64,000 nucleotides of DNA from Chitinophagaceae bacterium IBVUCB2 (GCA_002127295.1 NFUV01000001.1:1922001-1986000); one strand, 5' to 3'. Shown: positions 45,015-55,060, counted from the first letter of the stretch. Program-made: numbers and translations. The notes: generated by a model from the letters alone, not told the origin.

Positions 45015-46958
45015 TTAACTACCCAAATTCCTATATACTCTCCATAATAATTTTAGGTCAGTTGCCGGCTCATAGTCACGGGCATACCAGTAATCCATCA
45101 TATATAAACTTTCTTTTGGCAATTGCTGGCTGGCAGAAACCGGTACTCCATTACAAGCTATCACAGCAGCATGTAAGTACGGGAGATTTTTTTGATGACT
45201 GGTATACCCAACCCATGTTTTGCTTGCAAAAAGCACAAGCACACAATTTTTAAAGAACGACAATGGTTTTTTTATTACAAATAATTGTACAGGAAAAGTG
45301 AGAATGCCAAAAAAAGAAATTACTACATCCGTCAATCTCTTCAAGCGGCGATTGTAGGGATCCGCTAACTTGTATCCATTTTCTTTTGATACAGATTCGC
45401 CGGATGTATCTTTTGAATCACTGCCCACAATACTGCTGCTGCCAGCTGCGTGGATTCTTGCACCGATATTTTTTGGTAACTGTTGAATACTTGTAATTAT
45501 TTCTGCAAACGATAAAGAACCCTGGCAATAGATTAATTCCCGGTATGGAACAGCAGCTGAAACGGCTTGCATTTTTTTAAACGAACCCAGAGAGCTCTCT
45601 TCATCACCATTTACAGATAGTCTGCCTAACACCCGTTGATGTTGTCCCGCATCTTTTAACAGATCTATGGTTTGAGCATACTCTGTTGCAGAAGCAACAA
45701 TGATTGTATTATATCGCTCCTCTTTATCCTTGTTGCTATTCAATACATTTGTTATCACCAGTATCCAACGTAAAATGCCAATCAGCACAAATGCCAACAA
45801 AGCTCCAAACAAAATGATAGCTCTTGAAAAACGATACTGCTCGGGTAATAATGCATAGGCCGCCAGTAATACAATCGTTGCTATAACGGAAGAACGTATT
45901 AATTCAGTTCGTTTGTACCACCGGTCATATAACCCGGCATAGTAGGCTGTGATCAAATAGAAAATGGTATATGCAGGAATAGCGATCCACAATAATTTAG
46001 TTTCATATTGTATATCTGGTCTTACATATTCGCTCCATATATTTTTTATGGCCCAAAATGATAGCATAATCAGTCCTGCATCAATCAAAGGCAAACCAAT
46101 TTTTCTTATGAAGCCTGACAAAGCCGTTAGTATTGCTTTGAACCAGATGGCGGTATGAATCAGGAAATTAAATATGCCCGCCTTACTTCCTCCATAATGT
46201 TTGCGTACAAAAATGCTCATAGCATTGTAAAACATCTTTACATAGTTCATGCTGCCTTTTCTTGTACTCTCCCCTTTAAAATGTATAATGCTGGTGTCGG
46301 CGAAATAATAGTTCTTATACCCGGCCTTTTGTATTCGATAACTCAGATCCACATCTTCACCATACATAAAAAAATCTTCATCAAAACATCCAACTTTATC
46401 CAGTACTTCTTTTTTGATCATCATAAATGCACCGGCTAATACATCTACTTCGTTGTTTTTATTTTCCTCCAAATGACCTAAATGATATTTTGAAAAAATA
46501 GCAGAGTGAGGAAAAAGTTTTGACAGACCAAAGAGTTTGAACAAAGAAGTAGCAGGTGATGGAAAAGATCTTTTAGATTCTTTTAAAAAACGGCCGCTGC
46601 CATCCATCATCTTTACCCCCAAAGCACCTGCATCCGGATGCGATCCAAAAAAAGCAATACATTTCCTGAAACAATCTTCCGGAACGATCGTATCAGGGTT
46701 CAAAAACAAAATATATTTTCCGGACGACTGTGTAAATCCCTGATTACAGGCTTTTCCAAATCCAACATTATTTGTATTTGCTATAAACCGGAAGTTTTTA
46801 AATTTTGGTTGCAGGTAAGCGAGGCTATTATCGGTAGAGTTATTATCGATTACAATCACTTCGGCCTGCATACCTGCAATAGCCGCCTGCACCGAAAAGA
46901 GACATTGCTCTAAAAAGTGCTTCACATTGTAATTGACTATAATAATTGATAAATCCAT
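45015..46958 (-). CDS. GT2 glycosyltransferase fused to WcaJ-like polyprenyl-phosphate transferase module
   Basis: 647 aa. Residues 1-270 are a GT2 rhamnosyltransferase-like domain: [17 protein letters not shown] (38-45) and the metal-binding NPDT (87-90). Four helices lie around residues 270-400, followed by a Rossmann-like part ([18 protein letters not shown]), as in the N-terminal half of WcaJ/WbaP enzymes. The last 110 residues look like the polyisoprenyl-phosphate sugar-phosphate transferase domain ([12 protein letters not shown] ... [12 protein letters not shown]) but are shortened and lack the usual catalytic Asp-Glu and RPG-type loops. The fusion would couple two steps of polysaccharide assembly, or the tail may be structural. 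Confidence 0.8.
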   Translation of the reverse strand: MDLSIIIVNYNVKHFLEQCLFSVQAAIAGMQAEVIVIDNNSTDNSLAYLQPKFKNFRFIANTNNVGFGKACNQGFTQSSGKYILFLNPDTIVPEDCFRKCIAFFGSHPDAGALGVKMMDGSGRFLKESKRSFPSPATSLFKLFGLSKLFPHSAIFSKYHLGHLEENKNNEVDVLAGAFMMIKKEVLDKVGCFDEDFFMYGEDVDLSYRIQKAGYKNYYFADTSIIHFKGESTRKGSMNYVKMFYNAMSIFVRKHYGGSKAGIFNFLIHTAIWFKAILTALSGFIRKIGLPLIDAGLIMLSFWAIKNIWSEYVRPDIQYETKLLWIAIPAYTIFYLITAYYAGLYDRWYKRTELIRSSVIATIVLLAAYALLPEQYRFSRAIILFGALLAFVLIGILRWILVITNVLNSNKDKEERYNTIIVASATEYAQTIDLLKDAGQHQRVLGRLSVNGDEESSLGSFKKMQAVSAAVPYRELIYCQGSLSFAEIITSIQQLPKNIGARIHAAGSSSIVGSDSKDTSGESVSKENGYKLADPYNRRLKRLTDVVISFFGILTFPVQLFVIKKPLSFFKNCVLVLFASKTWVGYTSHQKNLPYLHAAVIACNGVPVSASQQLPKESLYMMDYWYARDYEPATDLKLLWRVYRNLGS

Positions 46959-46965
46959 ACCCCGG

Positions 46966-46983
46966 CTCCGCCAGGTGGCGAAG
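46966..46983. repeat. Short palindromic dispersed repeat, copy 1
   Basis: CTCCGCCAGGTGGCGAAG, a near-palindrome, lies just upstream of the GT2 start. It differs by one base from the copy at 50482-50499. Confidence 0.65.
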
Positions 46984-47000
46984 TGTAATTATGATTTTCT

Positions 47001-47008
47001 CAAAAATA
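47001..47008 (-). promoter_or_regulatory. Candidate -7 box for the GT2 fusion gene
   Basis: The minus strand reads TATTTTTG (TAnnTTTG) about 42 nt upstream of the ATG at 46958; a TTG at 47024-47026 is a possible but closely spaced -33 element. Confidence 0.4.
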
Positions 47009-47068
47009 GTAGTTCTCTTACAGCAAAAGAGATTTTCTTAATTCCCTTTCAGGCGGTTAGGGGTTTAT

Positions 47069-47076
47069 TATCTTTG
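47069..47076 (+). promoter_or_regulatory. Candidate -7 box for the inositol monophosphatase
   Basis: TATCTTTG, an exact TAnnTTTG match, ends 3 nt before ATG 47080. Like pnuC this suggests a leaderless or very short leader transcript. No convincing TTG -33 is seen. Confidence 0.4.
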
Positions 47077-47079
47077 CCA

Positions 47080-47859
47080 ATGCTTAAACCTGTTCTACTA
47101 GAAGCTACAAAAGCTGGTGCAGCCGAAATTGTACGTTTTTTTAATAGCGATTTTAAAATCAGTAATAAAGAAGGTGTAAACAACCTTGTAACTGAAGCCG
47201 ACCATGCCGCTGAAAAAGCCATCCTGGAAGTTATAAAATCTGCCTTTCCCGATCACCAGATATTAGCAGAAGAAACCGGAGAAATTGTACAAGATTCATC
47301 CTATAAATGGATTATTGATCCGATTGACGGTACGGTAAATTTTGCACACGGCATTCCGTTGAATTGCGTTTCCATTGGTATTGAACATAACGACGAGATC
47401 GTAATGGCTGCCGTGTATAATCCGCATATGAATGAATTTTTCTTTGCCGAAAAAGGGAAAGGTGCCACATTAAATGATAAATCTATTCGTGTAAGCGAAC
47501 AAACAGAAACGATTAAAGCCTGTTTGGTTACCGGTTTCCCTTACACCTATATTAATATGCCTGACGGGCCATTAGAAATATTTGAACGTTTCATTCGTAA
47601 AGGTGTTCCTGTTCGTCGTCTGGGCTCTGCTGCAATTGATCTGTGTTGGGTAGCTGCCGGTAGATTTGATGGTTTTTACGAACACAAGCTTGAGCCATGG
47701 GATAGTGCGGCTGGATATTTAATAGTGGAAGAAGCTGGTGGCAAAGTAACAGATTTAAAAGGTGATAAATTTTCTGTCTACCAACACAAAATCTTAGCAA
47801 CGAATGGTAAAATACATGATGAAATGGTAGCCGTGATTAACAATAAAAAAGAATTATGA
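47080..47859 (+). CDS. Inositol monophosphatase family protein
   Basis: 259 aa, cytosolic Mg2+-dependent sugar phosphatase. Metal-binding motifs are AEETG (63-67), WIIDPIDGTVNFAHG (77-91; Asp80, Asp83) and EPWDSAAGYLIVEEAGG near the end. ATG 47080 is preferred to the longer frame from 46933, which would cross the divergent GT2 start. It overlaps thiL by 4 nt (ATGA), so the two are translated together. The family includes SuhB, IMPases and FBPase-like enzymes; exact substrate unknown. Confidence 0.93.
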   Translation: MLKPVLLEATKAGAAEIVRFFNSDFKISNKEGVNNLVTEADHAAEKAILEVIKSAFPDHQILAEETGEIVQDSSYKWIIDPIDGTVNFAHGIPLNCVSIGIEHNDEIVMAAVYNPHMNEFFFAEKGKGATLNDKSIRVSEQTETIKACLVTGFPYTYINMPDGPLEIFERFIRKGVPVRRLGSAAIDLCWVAAGRFDGFYEHKLEPWDSAAGYLIVEEAGGKVTDLKGDKFSVYQHKILATNGKIHDEMVAVINNKKEL

Positions 47860-48887
47860 GTAACGAACGTACAGAAATAGGTTCTCTCGGAGAATTTGGT
47901 TTAATAGAGCATTTGACAAAGAATATTGAAATACAAAATGCATCTACTGTTCTTGGCGTAGGAGATGATGCTGCGGTGATTGACCATTTCGGCAAACAAA
48001 CAGTTATTTCAACCGATTTATTGCTTGAAGGTGTTCACTTTGACCTTTCTTATACTCCATTAAAACATCTTGGATATAAAAGTGTAATTGTAAACCTGAG
48101 TGATATATACGCCATGAATGCAGTGCCAACTCAAATAACCTTGAGTCTTGGTATCAGCAATCGTTTTAGCGTTGAATCGCTGGATGAATTTTATGAAGGC
48201 GTTTATGCTGCCTGCGAAAAATATGATGTTGATTTGATTGGCGGCGATACCACTTCTTCTCAAAAAGGGTTTATTATTTCTGTAACAGCCCTTGGGGAAG
48301 TTGCCCCTGACAAATTTGTAAAGAGAAGTACGGCTCAAAAAGGGGATCTGCTTTGCGTAAGTGGCTTTCTTGGTTCAGCCTATGTTGGCTTATTGTTTTT
48401 AGAAAGGGAAAAGAAAATTTTCATGGAAAGTCCCGGTGTACAACCTGACCTGGAAGGCGAAACCTATGTAATTGGTAAATTGTTAAAACCTGAAGCAAGA
48501 AAAGATGTAGTAGAGTTTTTTGCCAAACAAGAAATTACTCCTACAGCCATGATGGACATCAGCGATGGGCTTAGTTCCGAAGCCTTGCATATTTGCAGGC
48601 AAAGCAATCTTGGCTGTGTGATATATGAGGAAAAGCTACCCGTTGCTGATGAAATGAAGAAGGCTGCCTACAAATTTGAAATCGATCCCACAGCCTGTGC
48701 ATTGAGCGGAGGAGAAGATTATGAACTTTTATTTACCATTCCTCAATCCGAGTACGACAAATTGGTATTAAATGAAGATATTAGTGTAGTGGGATATATG
48801 ACCGAGCCGGAAGCCGGAAGTCATATCATTACAAAAGGCGGCAGCAAACATGCACTTACCGCACAAGGTTGGAATCATTTAAAATAA
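47856..48887 (+). CDS. thiL: Thiamine-monophosphate kinase ThiL
   Basis: Makes thiamine pyrophosphate, the active cofactor, from thiamine monophosphate and ATP. 343 aa. The AIR-synthase-like fold shows the ATP/metal motifs GVGDDAAVI (near residue 35), STDLLLEGVHFD, the second metal loop LIGGDTTSS, MDISDGLSSEALHI, and LSGGEDYELLFT. These are diagnostic of ThiL. It starts within the stop of the phosphatase gene (4-nt overlap). Confidence 0.96.
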   Translation: MSNERTEIGSLGEFGLIEHLTKNIEIQNASTVLGVGDDAAVIDHFGKQTVISTDLLLEGVHFDLSYTPLKHLGYKSVIVNLSDIYAMNAVPTQITLSLGISNRFSVESLDEFYEGVYAACEKYDVDLIGGDTTSSQKGFIISVTALGEVAPDKFVKRSTAQKGDLLCVSGFLGSAYVGLLFLEREKKIFMESPGVQPDLEGETYVIGKLLKPEARKDVVEFFAKQEITPTAMMDISDGLSSEALHICRQSNLGCVIYEEKLPVADEMKKAAYKFEIDPTACALSGGEDYELLFTIPQSEYDKLVLNEDISVVGYMTEPEAGSHIITKGGSKHALTAQGWNHLK

Positions 48888-48921
48888 ACTCCGCATTTTT
48901 GGAGAACGATTAATAGGATTT

Positions 48922-50448
48922 ATGAGGATCATGAGGAGCTTACTGGTTTTCTGGATATCGTCAATCATCATAACGGGTTGTGCTGTCAACCAGTCATCGT
49001 TTTCACCCAACAAAAAATATTCACTGCAACAAGTACAACAGGATTATTTTGTTTACCAAAATGTTTTAGAAAAACATCATCCAAGTATTTATTGGTATAC
49101 TCCTAAAGACAGCATGGATTATTATTTCAATTGGGGTAAAGAACATTTGAAAGATTCCATGACGGAACCAGAATTTCGCAAAGTACTTAGCTATGTTACT
49201 TCTAAAATAAATTGCGGACATACATCAGTTCGTTCTTCCAAAGCTGCTGCAAAGTTTACTGACACAACCCGGTTGGCAAAAATGTTTCCGTTAAGTTTTA
49301 AGGCATGGGATAGTGGGATGGTGGTAACAACCAACTTTAATCGCCGTGATAGTATTTTAAAAAGAGGAACTGTAATCACCAGCATCAACAACAAACCTAC
49401 CGCTGCAATTATTGATACCCTGTTTGATTATATTTCTACTGATGGATATAATCGTACTCATAAATACCAAACGCTTAGTAACCGGGGGTATTTTGGTTCT
49501 TTATACACGTCTTTATTTGGTTTATCTCAAAAATATACAGTGGGCTATATTGATAGCACCGGCCACGAAAGATCATTGGTAATTCCTGTTTACAATGCAG
49601 CAACAGATACCATGTTCCGGGTTGGAACCCGTCCTTTTCGTCCTGCTCCACAGCCATCAAAAAAAGAAAGAAGACAAATACAGTTAAATAGTACCCGGTT
49701 ATTAAAAATTGACACGGTAAACCAGACTGCCATGATGGACCTTGCCACATTTACCCGGGGATATGGGCTTCGAAAATTTTTTCGCAACTCTTTTAAAGCA
49801 CTGAAGAAAAATAATATTGGTCATCTTATTATTGACGTACGTAGTAATGGTGGTGGCAGTGTGACAAATTCAACAGCACTCACCCGATACATTGCAAAGC
49901 AAAAATTTAAAATTGCGGATTCTTTATTCGCCGTCCGTAGAAAAAGCAACTACGATGGTTATATCCAGAATCATTTTTGGAATAAATTGTTTATCACTTT
50001 TTTTACTAAAAAGCATCGTGACGGGTTTTATCATTTTGGGTATTTCGAACGGCACTATTTCAAACCGAAAAATATTAACCGTTATGATGGAAAAGTTTAT
50101 ATCCTTACAGGGGGTAATTCGTTTTCCGCTACTACTTTATTTGCATCGGCATTAGTAAAACAAGACAACGTAACAGTAGTTGGTGAAGAAACTGGTGGTG
50201 GCGCCTATGGAAATTCTGCCTGGTTAATACCTGATATAACATTGCCCATTACAGGAGTTCGTATTCGTTTGCCGTTGTTCAGATTGGTGGTAGATAAAAA
50301 CATTCCTAAAATTGGGAGGGGGGTGCAGCCTGAAGTGCCTTCTCTACCTACCGTAGATGCGATAAAAAGAAATGCAGATTTTAAAGTGGAAAAAACATTA
50401 GAGCTAATAAAGAAAGATAAAGAAAACCCTCTAAATCTTCTTTATTAG
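48922..50448 (+). CDS. S41 family peptidase lipoprotein
   Basis: 508 aa. Signal with lipobox ITGC (Cys20). The S41 (C-terminal processing) fold appears in the second half: LIIDVRSNGGGSVTN, then GGNSFSATTLFASALV, where the Ser is the nucleophile, and VVGEETGGGAYGNSAW. The N-terminal 250 residues hold a helical domain and a PDZ-like region (KRGTVITSINNKPT). Bacteroidota members degrade or process periplasmic proteins. No operon partner: thiL ends 34 nt upstream and no gene follows closely. Confidence 0.88.
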   Translation: MRIMRSLLVFWISSIIITGCAVNQSSFSPNKKYSLQQVQQDYFVYQNVLEKHHPSIYWYTPKDSMDYYFNWGKEHLKDSMTEPEFRKVLSYVTSKINCGHTSVRSSKAAAKFTDTTRLAKMFPLSFKAWDSGMVVTTNFNRRDSILKRGTVITSINNKPTAAIIDTLFDYISTDGYNRTHKYQTLSNRGYFGSLYTSLFGLSQKYTVGYIDSTGHERSLVIPVYNAATDTMFRVGTRPFRPAPQPSKKERRQIQLNSTRLLKIDTVNQTAMMDLATFTRGYGLRKFFRNSFKALKKNNIGHLIIDVRSNGGGSVTNSTALTRYIAKQKFKIADSLFAVRRKSNYDGYIQNHFWNKLFITFFTKKHRDGFYHFGYFERHYFKPKNINRYDGKVYILTGGNSFSATTLFASALVKQDNVTVVGEETGGGAYGNSAWLIPDITLPITGVRIRLPLFRLVVDKNIPKIGRGVQPEVPSLPTVDAIKRNADFKVEKTLELIKKDKENPLNLLY

Positions 50449-50481
50449 GAGACTTTCTTCGCAAAAACCTTGACTAAGAAT

Positions 50482-50499
50482 CTCCGCCAGTTGGCGAAG
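50482..50499. repeat. Short palindromic dispersed repeat, copy 2
   Basis: CTCCGCCAGTTGGCGAAG, between the convergent S41 peptidase and omega-amidase genes, just after the latter's stop codon. One base differs from the copy at 46966. Confidence 0.65.
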
Positions 50500-50500
50500 G

Positions 50501-51292
50501 TCAGGGGTTGATCTGAAATCCGTCTGCATCTTTTAAGAATGGTAATTTCTCCCGGATTGCTTGCAGATGATTTTTATCCAGCACAGTGGTAAAGATATCT
50601 TCATCATCTTTTTTGCTGTATAGTACTTCTCCCATTGGATCTATCACCATACTATCTCCACTATGATAAATACTGTTACCATCATTACCTACTCGGTTTA
50701 CACCCACGACATAACATTGGTTTTCGATAGCCCTTGCCTGTAACAATATTTTCCAGGCATGGGTTCTTCTTTCCGGCCAGTTGGCTACATAGATCAATAC
50801 ATCATACTCTGGTCCATCTGGTTGAGACTGTTGTCTTGACCAAACAGGAAAACGTAAATCATAACAAACCTGTAAATTAATTTTCCATCCTTTTACGGAA
50901 GCAATTAATCGTTTGGAACCTGCTGTATAATAATTGTCTTCCCCTGCAAAAGCAAAGCGATGTCGTTTATCATATACACCATATTGTCCATTGGGCAACA
51001 TCCATACCAGCCGGTTGAAATAATCATCTCCCTCTTTTATGATCACACTACCTGTAAGGATAATTTTTTTTTGCGCAGATACTCGTTTCAACCATTGTAC
51101 GGTTTCTCCGTCCATTGTTTCAGCTAACAATTCCGGCTTCATACTAAAACCGGTGCTGAACATTTCCGGCAACACAACTATTTCCGTTTTCTCCTGTATG
51201 CTGTTGATCTTTTCTTCCAGCATTTTTAAGTTAGCGGCCTTGTCTTCCCAATGAAGATTTGTTTGTATCGTAGTGATGGATAATGTTGACAT
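50501..51292 (-). CDS. Nitrilase-superfamily omega-amidase (YafV-like)
   Basis: 263 aa. The catalytic triad is Glu43 (VLPEMFSTGF), Lys109 (YDKRHRF) and Cys143 (QVCYDLRFPVW). The YafV/Nit2 group hydrolyses alpha-ketoglutaramate and related omega-amides, a metabolite-repair role. Cytosolic. Convergent with the S41 gene. Confidence 0.92.
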   Translation of the reverse strand: MSTLSITTIQTNLHWEDKAANLKMLEEKINSIQEKTEIVVLPEMFSTGFSMKPELLAETMDGETVQWLKRVSAQKKIILTGSVIIKEGDDYFNRLVWMLPNGQYGVYDKRHRFAFAGEDNYYTAGSKRLIASVKGWKINLQVCYDLRFPVWSRQQSQPDGPEYDVLIYVANWPERRTHAWKILLQARAIENQCYVVGVNRVGNDGNSIYHSGDSMVIDPMGEVLYSKKDDEDIFTTVLDKNHLQAIREKLPFLKDADGFQINP

Positions 51293-51560
51293 AATAATTA
51301 CTGTACAGGTGAGGTAAAATTAGTTGTATTGCTGCAAACAAAAGGGATAGAGAAAAATCTAACCTATAACTGTAGCTATTTTATTTACATTTAAAAAAAT
51401 GGTTATAAACGAAGAATCTTTGCACCTGGCTTACCTTTACTCTTCCAATTGAAGCACTCATTTAACCAATACATTACAGCCAAATAACAAGCCAGCTACT
51501 TCCACTTTCAGGAGCAACTATCATTATTTAGTTTCACTTAATAATTAAAAATCGAACACC
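51293..51560. other. Divergent intergenic space, no gene seen
   Basis: Space between the omega-amidase and cupin genes. Nothing beyond AT-rich sequence was recognised; no exact TAnnTTTG box was noted near the cupin start. Confidence 0.4.
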
Positions 51561-52115
51561 ATGAATATTACCTATCCACACATTATCGAAAATTCTATCG
51601 GCGAGAAAATCATATTCCTCGGGGTGCAAAGCGAACCGGATGGTGACAGGGTTTTGGTGGAAAACTATGTAAGACCGGGAAGCGGTCCGCTTATGCATAC
51701 GCATTTTTTACAGGATGAAGGATTTACCGTGATCAATGGAAAAATTGGTTATGAAATTCAAGGCCAACCAAAACAATATGCCGGTGAAGGAGAAACGGTT
51801 GTGTTTACAAGAGGAACGCCGCATCGTTTCTGGAATGACGGACAGGAGGTTTTGCACTGCAAAGGCTGGATCAAACCAGCTAATACCATAGTTTACTTTT
51901 TAAGTGCTATTTACGCTGCACAAAATAAATCCGGAAATGAAAGACCGGAACAATTTGATGCTGCTTACCTGATGAAACGTTATGCCAGTGAATATGACCT
52001 GCCGGAGATCCCCAAATTTGTAAAGAAGGTGATCATTCCCATTACCTACCAGATTGGAAAGCTGTTGGGCAAGTACAAACATTTTAAGGATGCACCTGAA
52101 CCTGTCAGGAAATAA
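51561..52115 (+). CDS. Cupin-domain protein with C-terminal extension
   Basis: 184 aa. The cupin core (residues 25-115) has the metal pattern HTHFLQDEGFTVINGKIGY and the second motif FTRGTPHRFWND. The extra 65 residues are helical and may form a membrane-associated or dimer segment (VVYFLSAIYAAQNKSG-like; IPKFVKKVIIPITYQIGKLLG). Unknown ligand. Convergent with the large OMP gene 3 nt away. Confidence 0.82.
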   Translation: MNITYPHIIENSIGEKIIFLGVQSEPDGDRVLVENYVRPGSGPLMHTHFLQDEGFTVINGKIGYEIQGQPKQYAGEGETVVFTRGTPHRFWNDGQEVLHCKGWIKPANTIVYFLSAIYAAQNKSGNERPEQFDAAYLMKRYASEYDLPEIPKFVKKVIIPITYQIGKLLGKYKHFKDAPEPVRK

Positions 52116-52117
52116 AT

Positions 52118-54958
52118 CTACCTCGTTATAATTCTCATTCCTCCACTACCGGCATTATTCAATCCAGTTTTACTTAAACTATACGTAAAGCTGAGTAAGA
52201 AAAAACGGCGCAGGGTTAACACTCTTGCATCTTCAATATAGTTGTTGCTCGTATTACGGCTGATGCCAATATTTTTATTGAGTAAATCTCTTGCACTAAA
52301 TTTTATTTCACCGCGGTTATATTTTAATATTTGCTTGCTGATACTCGCATTCCACAAGGGCACTTTCACATTAAATCCAGCGGCCCGCTGGCTGTTCACG
52401 GTATACATAAAATCGGTAGCCACAAAGAATCCTTTGGGTAGTTCCCAATCCACAGATGCGCTATACTCTTGCGATAAAAAATTAACATCCGGCACTGATT
52501 GTACAGTATATTTTGTTTTATTATAGTTAACGCCTGCGCCTAATGTAAGGCTTAGTTTGTCCGTAGGGTTTATATCTAACCGTACATCCGGACCCAGGGT
52601 GAGTGTTTTAATAGTATTGATCACAATGTTACCGGCCTGGTCATTGAGCAATTGTTTATTCTGGTTAAAACCAGAGTTACTGCTTATTTCAATATTCCCT
52701 TTCAGAAAATGCAGCGGCATACTATAACTGACAGAACTGTTCAAACTATACACTCCATTTACATTTACGGGTTTGGTTTTTCTTACGCCTGTTTGCAGGT
52801 TGATAGAATCGTAATTGGATATCCTGTTTTCCGTAGCTCTTGCAGATAGATTTACGAACAAGTTTTTATTCTTATAAGGACTTATCAATTGCAAATTTGC
52901 CTGAACCACATGATTAAATTCCTGTTTTAAATCTGGATTACCTTCCCGTATATTCAGTGGGTTGCTGTTATCGGGCACCGGTTGTAATTGCGACATATTG
53001 GGCTGATTGGTAGAGCTGCTGTAGTTAAAGATCAGGCTTTTGAACTTTGTAAAATTGTACTGCACTCTTGCCGTGGGTAATATATTCGTAAACGTTTTTC
53101 CGATAATTGAATCCTTAAATCCATTGATAATTTTTCCTTCCAAAGCTGCCCGTTGCCATGTAGCACCAAAAGAGTAGTTAAATTTTTTTCGTTGTGTACG
53201 CATCCGAACGCCAGCTGTTGTATAACCGTATGTATTTTCAAAATCATTCGTCAGTTGGTTATTTACCTTGTCAAACTCGCCGCTTCCTTTATTATAATCC
53301 CATGTTTCTTTTTTGGATGTGCTTATGCTATTGCTTTTGCCAAAGCTAAGTTCGAGTAATGAACGTCTCCAGAGAGGTTCTGTATAAACTGCTCTTGCAG
53401 TATACCCTTTTAAATCACCAGTGGTAATGCTTTGTTGGTTTAAAGTATCTCTTCGTAAAACAGAACCACCGGGATTATATAAACTATTAACCGATGAAAG
53501 GCTTCCTTCTCCATCACTTTCATTTAAACTTGTTTGTAATGAAAGTGAAAATGTTCTTCCCCGGCGGGCAAATTTCTTTCGCCATATAACTTCATTGCGA
53601 AAATTATATCCTTCTGAAGCGGAAGAAGTATTACTAAATCCATCATTGGTCAATGCTCCTTCTTCTGACATCATTTGAAAATCAGTAGTAGACCTGTTAT
53701 TTGTTTTTTGATAACTAAATGAAGGGATAATCCGAATTGAATTCATCGAATCTACCTGGTACAAAGTGTTCAGGTTAAGACGGTGACTATTACTCAGGTT
53801 ATCGCTATAGGAATTTTGATTGTAGAAATAGGAAGTATCGGGCAAATTATATTGGCGTTGGATATGGCTTTCCTGTTTTGGATTAAAGCGGTTGTAAAAA
53901 TAATTGCTCTGGAAATCCAGCTTAGTACCAATGATATTATTATAATTCAATCCGCCACCCAATGCCGTGTTGATACCGCTATTTCGTCCGCCCATATTAA
54001 GTCCCATGGCTGCGGCTTCATCACCAGACATATTAATATTGATATTACCTCCACCGCCTCCACGCTGCATTCTTGCCAGCTCCCCGGTAAAATTCAGAAT
54101 ATCCATAAATGAAAATCCTTCTGCATTTGTATTGTTGCCCATGCCAATGGCAGAAAACTGCCGGGCTCCTTTAAATGAGTTGACATTGAACTTACCTTCA
54201 TATCTTTCTTTGTTTCCAACACTGGCATTTACTTTTCCAAACAATCCCTTCTTCTTATCTTTTTTTAGTTTGAGGTTGATAGTCTTTTCAGAATTGCCAT
54301 CTTCAAAACCTGTAAGCTGGGCCTGGTCGCTTTGCTTGTCATACACTTGTACTTTATCTATCGCATCCGCCGGTAAATTTTTGGTGGCAATCTTCGGATC
54401 ATTGCCAAAAAACTCTTTTCCATCCACCAGTACTTTGGTTACTTTTTCCCCCTGTGCTTTAATGGTTCCGTCTTTGTCAACTTTCACCCCGGGTAGTTTT
54501 TTTAATAGTTGCTCTACGCTGGCATTAGGCTGTGTTTTAAAGGAACCGGCATTGTATTGAACCGTATCGCCGATCAATGTAACAGGTGGTGCTTCATTTT
54601 CAAGCACCACTTCTTCCAGCACTTTGGTCTTATCATTCATTACTATATTACCAAGTTCTGCTGTTTTGGTACTATCGCTGATGCTAAAAAAAGTATTACT
54701 ATTATGATAATTAACATGGCTAAGGAGGAGGCGGTACTCTCCATTGGCAATTCCTCTTAATTCAAAACGTCCATCATTTCCTGTCATTGAAAAAGTAACA
54801 AGTGAAGAATCCTTTTTTTCTAACACTGAAATAGTAGCCCCACTTACGGGTTGCTTACTGATGGTGTCAAAGGCAAGACCTTTTATAATACCATTTCTTT
54901 GTGCCTGTACAATTGCTACGGTGCACATTAATACAAATAAGAGGAAAATTTTTCTCAT
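52118..54958 (-). CDS. Outer membrane beta-barrel protein with carboxypeptidase-like regulatory domain (TonB-receptor-like), paralog 1
   Basis: 946 aa. Signal peptide (1-19), CarboxypepD_reg domain (22-110), plug-like segment ([39 protein letters not shown]), a Gly-rich loop (RGGGGGNININMSGDE) and a long beta-strand region to the C-terminus. The plug section shows clear parallels with the protein at 56092. No TonB box was seen. Families of this layout are common in Chitinophagaceae; their substrates are unknown. The C-terminus (TYSLSKTGLNNAGSGGMRII) is atypical for SusC because it does not end in an aromatic residue. Confidence 0.87.
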   Translation of the reverse strand: MRKIFLLFVLMCTVAIVQAQRNGIIKGLAFDTISKQPVSGATISVLEKKDSSLVTFSMTGNDGRFELRGIANGEYRLLLSHVNYHNSNTFFSISDSTKTAELGNIVMNDKTKVLEEVVLENEAPPVTLIGDTVQYNAGSFKTQPNASVEQLLKKLPGVKVDKDGTIKAQGEKVTKVLVDGKEFFGNDPKIATKNLPADAIDKVQVYDKQSDQAQLTGFEDGNSEKTINLKLKKDKKKGLFGKVNASVGNKERYEGKFNVNSFKGARQFSAIGMGNNTNAEGFSFMDILNFTGELARMQRGGGGGNININMSGDEAAAMGLNMGGRNSGINTALGGGLNYNNIIGTKLDFQSNYFYNRFNPKQESHIQRQYNLPDTSYFYNQNSYSDNLSNSHRLNLNTLYQVDSMNSIRIIPSFSYQKTNNRSTTDFQMMSEEGALTNDGFSNTSSASEGYNFRNEVIWRKKFARRGRTFSLSLQTSLNESDGEGSLSSVNSLYNPGGSVLRRDTLNQQSITTGDLKGYTARAVYTEPLWRRSLLELSFGKSNSISTSKKETWDYNKGSGEFDKVNNQLTNDFENTYGYTTAGVRMRTQRKKFNYSFGATWQRAALEGKIINGFKDSIIGKTFTNILPTARVQYNFTKFKSLIFNYSSSTNQPNMSQLQPVPDNSNPLNIREGNPDLKQEFNHVVQANLQLISPYKNKNLFVNLSARATENRISNYDSINLQTGVRKTKPVNVNGVYSLNSSVSYSMPLHFLKGNIEISSNSGFNQNKQLLNDQAGNIVINTIKTLTLGPDVRLDINPTDKLSLTLGAGVNYNKTKYTVQSVPDVNFLSQEYSASVDWELPKGFFVATDFMYTVNSQRAAGFNVKVPLWNASISKQILKYNRGEIKFSARDLLNKNIGISRNTSNNYIEDARVLTLRRFFLLSFTYSLSKTGLNNAGSGGMRIITR

Positions 54959-55060
54959 AGCTAATCCATTTCTGCTACGAAAATATTCTTACCGGGTTGC
55001 AATGTGGGTTAAAGGGGCTTTGTTTAATGTTAATGAAGGTTAATGTTTGAGTCGGAATAA

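Noticed and set aside
45015-46958. Splitting the GT2-WcaJ gene into two genes
   Set aside because: The frame is continuous with no internal stop, and no start codon with supporting signals lies between the domains.
53967-54560. Plus-strand frame of about 197 codons inside the first large OMP gene
   Set aside because: Antisense shadow of a clear outer-membrane protein; Ser/Pro-rich sequence reflects reversed Gly/Lys codons.
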